NCBI RefSeq assembly: GCF_014042365.1
Contig: NZ_JACEZS010000004.1
Span: forward strand, 62,001 to 126,000
Source of the DNA: Rugamonas fusca
GTDB lineage: Bacteria; Pseudomonadota; Gammaproteobacteria; Burkholderiales; Burkholderiaceae_D
Direction of reading: 5' to 3'
DNA length: 64,000 nt
Shown in pieces: positions 57,661 to 64,000 of this stretch. The notes below the pieces were generated by a model. The model ran no database searches, had not been told where the DNA came from, and worked only from the letters and a program-made list of their open reading frames with translations. Numbering within the stretch: position 1 is the stretch's first letter; every line of letters starts with the position of its first letter. Made by a program: the position numbers and the translations under genes.

Positions 57661-59058
57661 TTAACGGTCGCCGTAGCTGCGGCGGGCGCCGTCGTTGCTG
57701 CGCGGGTTGCTGCCTTTGTAGCCGCCGCCGCTGGCACCGTCACGGCGCGGGGCGTTGGGCTTGCTGAAGGTGCGCTGGCCCGGCTTGGCGCCACCGCGGT
57801 TGTCGCCCGGCTTCCAGCCGCCTGGACGCGAGGTCGAGCGCGGCGGGGCCGATTTCTTCGGCTCGTAGCCTTCGATCACGTTGACCGGGATCAGCTGCTT
57901 GGTGAAGCGCTCGATGCGCTTCACGTTCATGCCTTCGGCATGGTTCACCAGCGAGATGGCCAGGCCGTTGCGGCCGGCGCGGCCGGTGCGGCCGATGCGG
58001 TGCACGTAGTCCTCGGGGAACTTGGGCAGGTCGTAGTTGAACACGTGGGTGATGGTGGGCACGTCGATGCCGCGCGCGGCCACGTCGGTGGCCACCAGCA
58101 CTTTGACCTGGCCGCGGCGCAGGCTGTCGAGGGTGCGGTTGCGCGCGCCCTGGTGCATGTCGCCGTGCAGGGCGGCGGCCGAGAAGCCGGCGATGTTCAG
58201 GCGGTCGGCGATGGTGTCGGCGTCGCGCTTGGTGGCGGTGAATACCACGGCCTGGTCCAGCGAGTCGTCGCGCAGCAGGTGGTCCAGCAGGCGGTTCTTG
58301 TGCGACAGGTCGTCCACGAAGTGCACGCGCTGGGTGATGTTCTCATGCTTGTTGGCCGCGCTCATGATCTGGATGATCTGCGGATCCTTGGTGATGCGGC
58401 GCGCCATGTTGCCCACCACGCCGTCCAGCGTGGCCGAGAACAGCATGGTCTGGCGGGTGTCCGGCGTCGCTTCGACGATCTTTTCGATGTCGTCGATGAA
58501 GCCCATGTCCAGCATGCGGTCCGCTTCGTCCAGCACCAGGATTTCCAGTTGCGAGAAGTCGATCTTGCCCGACTCCATGTGGTCGATCAGGCGGCCCGGC
58601 GTGGCCACCAGGATTTCAGGATTCTTGGCCAGCAGTTGCATCTGCTTGGGGTAGGGCATGCCGCCCAGGATGGAGACCGCCTTCAGGCGGCGCAGGTTGA
58701 CGCTGTATTTGTCGGTGTTGGTGGTCACCTGCAGGGCCAGTTCGCGGGTCGGGGTCAGCACCAGCATCTTCGGCTGGGCGGGCTTGAAACGGGGGCGCTC
58801 GCCACGGGCGCGGGCGGCTTGCATTTCCTGGTTGTGGGTGCGGCTGGCGGCGCTCGGCTCGAGCGCGGACAAACGGTGCAGCGAGGGCAGCATGAAGGCC
58901 GCCGTCTTGCCGGAACCGGTTTGCGAGGATACCAACAAGTCCTTGCCCGCGATGGCGGCGGGCACCGCCTGCTCTTGCACCGGAGTCGGCTTGGTGTAGC
59001 CGGCGTCGGTCAGGGCTTTGATGATGGACGTGTTGAGACCAAGTGCTTCAAATGTCAT
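57661..59058 (-). CDS. rhlE: DEAD-box RNA helicase, RhlE type
   Basis: This 465-residue helicase has Q-motif FEALGLNTSIIKALTDAGYTKPTPVQEQAVPAAIAG, motif I SQTGSGKTA, Ia PTRELALQV, II DEAD, III SAT, V DVAARGIDVP and VI HRIGRTGRAG. The C-terminal ~80 residues are a basic Arg/Gly/Ser-rich tail (RSTSRPGGWKPGDNRGGAKPGQ), typical of RhlE RNA-binding tails. It unwinds RNA in ribosome assembly or mRNA decay. The 5' leader is unusually long (about 240 nt from the best -10 box), as seen for cold-induced helicase genes. Confidence 0.94.
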   Translation of the reverse strand: MTFEALGLNTSIIKALTDAGYTKPTPVQEQAVPAAIAGKDLLVSSQTGSGKTAAFMLPSLHRLSALEPSAASRTHNQEMQAARARGERPRFKPAQPKMLVLTPTRELALQVTTNTDKYSVNLRRLKAVSILGGMPYPKQMQLLAKNPEILVATPGRLIDHMESGKIDFSQLEILVLDEADRMLDMGFIDDIEKIVEATPDTRQTMLFSATLDGVVGNMARRITKDPQIIQIMSAANKHENITQRVHFVDDLSHKNRLLDHLLRDDSLDQAVVFTATKRDADTIADRLNIAGFSAAALHGDMHQGARNRTLDSLRRGQVKVLVATDVAARGIDVPTITHVFNYDLPKFPEDYVHRIGRTGRAGRNGLAISLVNHAEGMNVKRIERFTKQLIPVNVIEGYEPKKSAPPRSTSRPGGWKPGDNRGGAKPGQRTFSKPNAPRRDGASGGGYKGSNPRSNDGARRSYGDR

Positions 59059-59310
59059 TCTTATCTTTCGTAAAAATCAGCGTTCGTGCAAACAAGCAGA
59101 ACGCAAAATAGCAACGCCAACCAAAACGAAATGACTCAATCAAAATCGATAGAAATTTCGGCACAAAAGCTTTGCGCCGGGACGGTGTCAGGTGCGACAC
59201 ACAAGGCGGGAGGGCTTTATAAGCGACATCAGTGCGATGCGCTAAGGCTTGCGAAGCTGCTAGTTATTTTTCGGGCGACTGCTGTATTGCAGCGCAGAGG
59301 CAGGACTATA
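59059..59310 (-). promoter_or_regulatory. Long 5' leader and candidate promoter of rhlE
   Basis: A TATAGT -10 box on the minus strand at 59310-59305 lacks a strong -35. It would start transcription near 59,298 and leave a leader of about 240 nt before the rhlE start. The leader near the gene is A/T-rich. The rest of the gap (59,311-59,438) is AT-rich, holds no gene and probably contains the promoter of the divergent lipoprotein gene. Confidence 0.4.
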
Positions 59311-59438
59311 CCTGATTTTGACTGCCTTTGCACGCATTAATATGCGTTCGCTTATGGGTGTACCTTTCTAATTTTCAAAAAGATAAGCTTGGTATTTCAT
59401 AGTAAGATGCTCTTTACTTATTTTTTTGCATACTCATC

Positions 59439-60644
59439 ATGGCAATTGCTCGCACTTTCTCCCGCAACTACCTGGGCGCTGTGCTGGCGCTGGCGCTGGC
59501 CGCGTGCGGCGGTGGCGCGGGCGTGCCCAGTGGTCCCATCGTCGTGGCGCCGGCCATCAACACGCCGGCCACCAACCCGAATGGCGTACAGGCCATTCCC
59601 GCCGGCGGCAGCCATACCTTGGCCGCGGGCGAAAAGGTGATGGTACCGGCCGGTACCATTGTGACGTCCAATGGCAGCAGTATCACCATCAATGGCTCGA
59701 ATAACACCGTCAACGTGACGGCGGGCGCCGTCGTGCAGGTGCCATCCTCGGCCACCGGCACGGCTGACAATACCGTGGTGGCCAGCGCGGCGGCGGCCGG
59801 GGTGACGGTGAGTGCGCAGTTGCTGGCCGGCCCGTCTTCCATGGGTAACTACACCCCCGTTGATGGCACGGGCGACCAGGCCCGTTTCGGCGGCCTGTAC
59901 CAGTTGACGCTCGATGGTGCGGGCAACCTGATCGGCTCCGACCGCGGCAGCCTGCGCCGCATCACGCCGGCCGGTGTCGTGAGCACGCTGCCCGCTTCCG
60001 CCTCGCTCACGTTCGAAGGCGTGGCTGTCGATGGCGCGGGCAATATCTATGGCACCGACAGCGCCACCAGTGTGCTGTACCGGCGCACGCCCGATGGCGC
60101 GGAGCAGTCCTGGGGCCCGGACTGGAGCAAGGTCATGGTGAACAAGGGTGGCCAGCTGGCGGTGGACGGGGCGGGCACTGTGTACCGGGCCGATTTCGAT
60201 AACCGCCGCATCCTGAAGATTTCGGCGGCCGGCGTGGTCAGCGTGCTGGCCGGCGGCGGCTCGGGCGATGGCAACGATGGCGTGGGCGTCAACGCGGCCT
60301 TCCATGGCCCCAGCGCCATCGTGCTCGACGCCAATGGCGCGCTGCTGGTCAACGACAGCGACGCCATCCGCAAGGTCCAGGCCAACGGCACGGTGACGAC
60401 AGTGGCCAAGATTCCCAAGCGCATCATACCCATCGATGGCTCCATCGCCGTCGATCATGGCTACATTTATGCCGCGACGGACAGCGCCATCGTGCGCGTG
60501 GCGCCGGACGGCACGGTCGACGCCATGCACTTCGCCAGTGGCTCCATGCCCTACATCATGACGCTGGTGGCCGACGGCCACGGCACCTTGTACGCGGGCA
60601 CCGGCTGGGCATCGCCGGTGCAGGTCTGGAAGATCACGCTGTGA
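59439..60644 (+). CDS. NHL-repeat lipoprotein
   Basis: This 401-residue exported protein has lipobox LAAC (Cys at about 23) and a Gly/Pro/Asn-rich linker of about 110 residues. A C-terminal NHL-like beta-propeller follows: LTLDGAGNLIGSDRGSLRRITPAG, VAVDGAGNIYGTDSATSVLYRRTPDG, LAVDGAGTVYRADFDNRRILKISAAG, IVLDANGALLVNDSDAIRKVQANG. These units alternate Asp-Gly-Asn turns with buried strands, as in lectin-like or streptogramin-lyase-like propellers. No catalytic residue is evident. It is likely a surface or periplasmic binding protein. Confidence 0.82.
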   Translation: MAIARTFSRNYLGAVLALALAACGGGAGVPSGPIVVAPAINTPATNPNGVQAIPAGGSHTLAAGEKVMVPAGTIVTSNGSSITINGSNNTVNVTAGAVVQVPSSATGTADNTVVASAAAAGVTVSAQLLAGPSSMGNYTPVDGTGDQARFGGLYQLTLDGAGNLIGSDRGSLRRITPAGVVSTLPASASLTFEGVAVDGAGNIYGTDSATSVLYRRTPDGAEQSWGPDWSKVMVNKGGQLAVDGAGTVYRADFDNRRILKISAAGVVSVLAGGGSGDGNDGVGVNAAFHGPSAIVLDANGALLVNDSDAIRKVQANGTVTTVAKIPKRIIPIDGSIAVDHGYIYAATDSAIVRVAPDGTVDAMHFASGSMPYIMTLVADGHGTLYAGTGWASPVQVWKITL

Positions 60645-60762
60645 TCGGGGCCGGCGTGTAGATTGGAGAGAAACAAGCGCGCATGAGACGCTATACTTTA
60701 CAAAAAGCATAACGTTATCAACTTTCCAAATGCTAGCCAATGGCTGGCGCAAGAGGTGCATC

Positions 60763-60999
60763 ATGCGCGGCAGGAGTGTTCCCCATTTGATGATCGTCGG
60801 CGGCGTGGCGCTGGGCGCCGCGCTGGGTGCGATGCATGTCATGCGCGACATGGCCGCGCCCAGGCCGGCGCTGGAGCCGGTGCGCGAGGCGCGGGCGGCG
60901 CCCCAGGCCGAGCACAAGAAGCATTCCAGGATGCAGCAAGCGATCGCCCAGGCCTCTCAGACGGACAAGATCGCCCGCGCGCTGGGCGGATCGGACTGA
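60763..60999 (+). CDS. Small membrane-anchored hypothetical protein
   Basis: This 78-residue protein has one N-terminal hydrophobic helix (MIVGGVALGAALGAMHVM) and a positively charged, low-complexity C-terminal tail (PVREARAAPQAEHKKHSRMQQAIAQAS). The ATG at 60763 follows AAGAGGT at a good distance; longer forms from 60730 lack support. No family is recognised. It is convergent with the SEC-C protein gene. Confidence 0.65.
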   Translation: MRGRSVPHLMIVGGVALGAALGAMHVMRDMAAPRPALEPVREARAAPQAEHKKHSRMQQAIAQASQTDKIARALGGSD

Positions 61000-61021
61000 T
61001 CGCAGGCGGCGCCGCTCGCCG

Positions 61022-61684
61022 TCAGGCGTCGGCCGCGCCGCAGCACTTCTTGTACTTTTTCCCGCTGCCGCAAGGGCAGGGATCGTTGCGGCCCACCTTG
61101 GGCGTGGCGCGCTGGACCGGGCGGGCGGCATGTGCCGTGGTGCCAGGCCGGCGCCCCAGGCGCGCGGCGTTGATGGCGATGACAGCTGGCGCCACCGCAT
61201 CCATCCACCGTTCCGTCTCCTCGTCCGTCATGCTTGCATCCCGGCCTTCGGTGGCGGCCAGTTGCTGCATGGGGGTGAACCAGTCCGGCTGCGTGGCCAG
61301 CAGAGGCGCCCAGCCGGCCGCGTCCAGTTGCATACCCTTGAGAAACCCTCGGCACCAGTCGCCGATGCCCCATTCCGGCCCGCAGTGGAAGATGGGTTCA
61401 AAGCTGGCCGCATCTTGCTGCAGCCATTGGGCCAGGTGATTGTAGTGGCGCATGACCAGGTTCAGCGCGCGTTCCGTCTGCGGCGACTCCGCCATGCCAT
61501 CCAGGATCTGTGGCAACCAGGTGCCGGGCGCTGTCAGGCCGGGGGCGACCACGATTGCCGTCAACAAGCCCTCCAGCGTGGACACGTCGGACACGTCCGC
61601 GCCCGGACGGGCCTGGGCCAGCAGTGCGCCTAGCGCTTCATATTCATCATCGGACAGCGGAACGGCGAGGGAGGCATTGTTCAT
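61022..61684 (-). CDS. UPF0149/YecA-type protein with C-terminal SEC-C metal-binding motif
   Basis: This 220-residue protein combines an N-terminal YecA/UPF0149 helical domain ([44 protein letters not shown]) with a C-terminal SEC-C zinc finger, [18 protein letters not shown]. The SEC-C motif occurs in SecA and in proteins that bind ribosomes or SecB. The combination is common in proteobacteria; the function is not established. The downstream repeat lies between it and fabI. Confidence 0.88.
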   Translation of the reverse strand: MNNASLAVPLSDDEYEALGALLAQARPGADVSDVSTLEGLLTAIVVAPGLTAPGTWLPQILDGMAESPQTERALNLVMRHYNHLAQWLQQDAASFEPIFHCGPEWGIGDWCRGFLKGMQLDAAGWAPLLATQPDWFTPMQQLAATEGRDASMTDEETERWMDAVAPAVIAINAARLGRRPGTTAHAARPVQRATPKVGRNDPCPCGSGKKYKKCCGAADA

Positions 61685-61736
61685 GGTAATGCAGTATGGG
61701 AGAGGGGGCTTGGCCGGCTTGCGGCCGGATATAAAA

Positions 61737-61781
61737 AATGGGGACGGAGCACGATTAAGTCATTGTGCTACGTCCCCCATT
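61737..61781. repeat. REP-like palindrome C (imperfect arms)
   Basis: AATGGGGACGGAGCAC (61737-61752) pairs with GTGCTACGTCCCCCATT (61765-61781), with one mismatch and one bulged base. Its core GGGGACGTAGCAC matches palindrome B except at one position. It lies between the end of fabI and the start of the SEC-C gene, both minus strand. Confidence 0.75.
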
Positions 61782-61798
61782 AAATCAGGTGGGCCGGA

Positions 61799-62590
61799 TC
61801 AGGTGTAGTCTTCCGCGTTCAGGCCCATCACGTGGGAGAAGCCGCCGTCCACGTAGGTGATTTCGCCGGTGATGCCCGACGCCAGGTCCGACAGCATGAA
61901 GGCGGCCGTGTTGCCCACTTCCTCGATGGTGACGTTGCGGCGCAGTGGCGCGTGCGACGAGGCGAAGCCCAGCAGCTTGCCGAAGTCCTTGATGCCGGAC
62001 GCGGCCAGGGTCTTGATGGGGCCAGCCGAGATGCCGTTGGCGCGGATGCCCAGCTTGCCCAGGTTTTCCGCCAGGTAGCGTACCGACGCTTCCAGCGAGG
62101 CCTTGGCCAGGCCCATGGTGTTGTAGTAGGGGATGGCGCGGATGGCGCCCAGGTACGACAGCGTCAGCAGCGACGAGCCTTCCTTGAGCAGCGGCAGCGC
62201 GGCCTTGGCCATGGCCGGGAAGCTGTAGGCGGAAATGTCGTGGGCGATGCGGAAGTTCTCGCGGGTCAGGCCATCCAGGAATTCGCCGGCGATCGCTTCG
62301 CGCGGTGCGAAGCCGATGGCGTGCACCAGGCCGTCCAGCTGCGACCAGCTTTGCGCCAGGTCGGTGAACAGGGCGGCGATCTGCTCGTCGCTGGAGACGT
62401 CGCAATCGAACACCAGCGAGCTGCCGAATTCGGCGGCGAACTCCGTGATCCGGTCCTTGAAGCGCTCACCGACGTAGGTGAAGGCCAGCTCGGCGCCTTC
62501 GCGGTGGCAAGCCTTGGCGATGCCGTAAGCGATGGAACGGTTCGACAGCAAACCGGTGATGAGGATTTTTTTGCCTTGCAAGAACGCCAT
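61799..62590 (-). CDS. fabI: Enoyl-ACP reductase (NADH), FabI
   Basis: This 263-residue FabI reduces enoyl-ACP in the final step of each fatty-acid elongation round. Visible motifs are [22 protein letters not shown] (the FabI variant of the cofactor motif), [12 protein letters not shown], and Tyr and Lys of the active site in [54 protein letters not shown] follows, with [17 protein letters not shown] at the C-terminus. It is the target family of triclosan and diazaborines. It is read alone behind a strong promoter with a long leader. Confidence 0.95.
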   Translation of the reverse strand: MAFLQGKKILITGLLSNRSIAYGIAKACHREGAELAFTYVGERFKDRITEFAAEFGSSLVFDCDVSSDEQIAALFTDLAQSWSQLDGLVHAIGFAPREAIAGEFLDGLTRENFRIAHDISAYSFPAMAKAALPLLKEGSSLLTLSYLGAIRAIPYYNTMGLAKASLEASVRYLAENLGKLGIRANGISAGPIKTLAASGIKDFGKLLGFASSHAPLRRNVTIEEVGNTAAFMLSDLASGITGEITYVDGGFSHVMGLNAEDYT

Positions 62591-62854
62591 ATAGACTCCG
62601 ATTGCTACTGCTGCGCCGCAGCGCCGCCCGGCAGGCGGCGACGGCGACGGCGACAGTATGGGTTGTTTGGTAGTGGTGGCCAGGCTGGCTAAGAAGTTTT
62701 TTCAAAAAGTCCATGACGTCGTTGCGGCGCCTTGCCGTGCACGCGCACTGTCTTCGTCGCCACGCCTGGCCATGGTCATTTTGAAACAACTTCTAAAAGC
62801 GCCGTCCTGGAACGCAACTTTGCGCGCTCAAGGTCTGGCAGCCGCAAGACCGAG
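62591..62854 (-). other. Long 5' leader of fabI
   Basis: The best promoter for fabI lies 265 bp upstream of its start, so the transcript would have a leader of about 258 nt. The leader includes a repeat-like GGCGACGGCGACGG segment at 62,635-62,656 and a T/A-rich stretch at 62,694-62,710. No small gene or known RNA motif is recognised. Confidence 0.4.
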
Positions 62855-62883
62855 ATTGTAGGGCGTGTGCGCCGCGCTGGCAA
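62855..62883 (-). promoter_or_regulatory. Sigma-70 promoter of fabI
   Basis: On the minus strand TTGCCA (62883-62878) and TACAAT (62860-62855) are separated by 17 bp, each matching five of six consensus positions. It lies directly after the stop codon of the transglycosylase gene. Confidence 0.65.
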
Positions 62884-62908
62884 CTTTTCATCGTCGCCAA
62901 CACGGGCT

Positions 62909-64000
62909 TCAGTCTTCGTTGCGGTGACGCGATTTGTGCTGGTAGCGCGAGACGTGGGCCTTGACCAGCTTGACGGGCGCGTCGTCGTCATCGCTGTGGC
63001 GGCGTGCCGCCTTGTAGCCGCGGCCGCGCTTGCCGCCACGGTCCGCTTCCAGCGCCACGACGGCGTTGTCGGCCACTTCGGGCGCGATGTCCACGTTGGC
63101 CGAGGTGGCCAGCTTGGGCACGAGGATGGTGGAACCAGCCTTGAGCACCGTCTTTTGCGGGATGTTGTTGGCCTGGCGGATCACTTCCGGCGTGGTGTGG
63201 AACTTGGAGGCCAGGGTTTCGATCCGTTCGCGCGCGCTGGTGATCTTGTGCGTGGTCCAGGTCGACAGGGCGCGGCCCCACTGGGCCAGGTTCAGGTGGA
63301 ACTTTTCCGCGTTTTCCTGCGGCAGCAGGATCTTGGTGTGTTCGCCGCCCGTGATGACGGGACGGTTGAATTGCGGATTGAGTGCCTTGAATTCATCGAC
63401 CGACAATTCGGCCAGGTGGGCGGCGATGGTCAGGTCGATGTCGCTGGTCTTGTCGACGGCCGTGAAGTAGGGCTGATTGTTGATCAGTGGCAAGGTCAGG
63501 CCATACTGGCCCGGATTGGCGATGATGTTCTTGACCGCTTGCAGCTTGGGCACATAGTTGCGGGTCTCGGCCGGCATCAGCTCGGACAGGCTCTCGAAAT
63601 CGGTTGGCTTGCCCAGCGCACGGTTGTGCTGGATGGCCTTCTGCACCGAGCCTTCGCCCCAGTTGTAGGCCGCCAGCGCCAGTTGCCAGTCGCCGAACAT
63701 GTCATACAGGCGCTGCAGGTAGGTGAGGGCGGCGTCGGTCGAGGCCACGATGCCGCGCCGCTCGTCCTTGAACACGTTCTGCTTGAGGTTGAAGTCGCGC
63801 CCCGTGCCGGGCACGAACTGCCACATGCCGGCCGCGTTGGCGCTCGACAGCGCTTGCGGGTTGAAGGCCGATTCGATGAACGGCAGCAGCGCCAGTTCCG
63901 TCGGCATGCCGCGCTTTTCCAGTTCCGTGACCACGTGGAACAGGTACAGCGAGGCGCGCGCCGTGGTGCGGGCCATGTAGTCGGGACGGCTGCTGTACCA
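62909..64000 (-). CDS. mltD: Membrane-bound lytic murein transglycosylase D (MltD), N-terminus cut off
   Basis: The gene runs off the right edge; 363 C-terminal codons are seen. The SLT domain shows catalytic Glu in LALLPFIESAFNPQALSSANAAGMWQFVPGTGRDF, then YNWGEGSVQKAI and MPAETRNYVPKLQAVKNII, the MltD pattern. One LysM-like module is present near the C-terminus (HKITSARERIETLASKFHTTPEVIRQANNIPQ, plus LVPKL), ending in a basic His/Lys-rich tail. It cleaves peptidoglycan to 1,6-anhydro-muropeptides. A sequence reading WYSSRPDYMARTT crosses the window edge, in keeping with MltD. Confidence 0.9.
   Translation of the reverse strand, partial: WYSSRPDYMARTTARASLYLFHVVTELEKRGMPTELALLPFIESAFNPQALSSANAAGMWQFVPGTGRDFNLKQNVFKDERRGIVASTDAALTYLQRLYDMFGDWQLALAAYNWGEGSVQKAIQHNRALGKPTDFESLSELMPAETRNYVPKLQAVKNIIANPGQYGLTLPLINNQPYFTAVDKTSDIDLTIAAHLAELSVDEFKALNPQFNRPVITGGEHTKILLPQENAEKFHLNLAQWGRALSTWTTHKITSARERIETLASKFHTTPEVIRQANNIPQKTVLKAGSTILVPKLATSANVDIAPEVADNAVVALEADRGGKRGRGYKAARRHSDDDDAPVKLVKAHVSRYQHKSRHRNED

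Noticed and set aside
61022..61684. SecA fragment
   Set aside because: The C-terminal zinc finger is SecA-like, but the rest is a complete YecA/UPF0149-type domain, so this is a full-length separate protein and not a broken secA.

Overview
The window looks like a chromosomal segment of a GC-rich betaproteobacterium, most likely Oxalobacteraceae (Massilia, Duganella or Janthinobacterium type). The basis is the gene content: SerS beside two tRNA-Ser(CGA) genes, a type 2 LeuA, NAD malic enzyme and GdhA, an AlgP/histone-H1-like repeat protein, an L2-type class A beta-lactamase and many c-di-GMP and chemotaxis proteins. Frequent TACAAT -10 boxes a few bases upstream of start codons fit the same assignment. 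This is inference from gene families, not a database match. There is no prophage, insertion sequence, CRISPR array or rRNA operon. Both edges cut genes: an XRE regulator on the left and an MltD-like transglycosylase on the right.

Layout. 1-8.8 kb: an XRE regulator divergent from an epoxide-hydrolase-like enzyme over twin operators; serS with two tRNA-Ser genes; an FKBP lipoprotein; an AraC regulator divergent from a TPP-enzyme/FAD-dehydrogenase pair of unknown pathway; a P-loop kinase. 8.9-25 kb: small envelope proteins, a large hybrid histidine kinase, a thioesterase, a spermidine-synthase-like protein, a diguanylate cyclase with a degenerate GGAEF site, Ppx/GppA, the H1-like protein, an OlsB-like acyltransferase, FdhD and a YdeP-type formate-dehydrogenase-like molybdoenzyme.

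25-43.4 kb is the most interesting part. A five-gene ABC transporter of the putative selenate type runs leftward. Divergent from it is egtD-egtB, which makes hercynine and starts ergothioneine synthesis. About 8 kb further on lies a selenoneine cluster: senC (selD) and senB run leftward, and senA runs rightward from a shared 86-bp intergenic region. Read together these genes give a route: selenium uptake, selenophosphate (SenC/SelD), selenosugar (SenB), and C-Se bond formation on hercynine (SenA), with EgtD supplying hercynine to both EgtB and SenA. The sen and egt chemistry is established for these families. The dedicated link to the neighbouring transporter is my inference. Between the two blocks lie a chemoreceptor, an Lnt-like acyltransferase, leuA with two leucine-codon-rich leader peptides, and a PAS-GGDEF protein.

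43.5-64 kb: small membrane proteins, a TorT-like periplasmic protein without TorS/TorR, a secreted amidohydrolase, a methyltransferase, a lipoprotein, malic enzyme, GdhA with an upstream LysR-type site, a marR-MFS-lysR operon divergent from an SDR, a Tat-exported class A beta-lactamase, an RhlE-type helicase with a long 5' leader, an NHL-repeat lipoprotein, a SEC-C protein, FabI with a strong promoter and long leader, and MltD. Three palindromic REP-like elements sit between same-strand genes in the last 14 kb.
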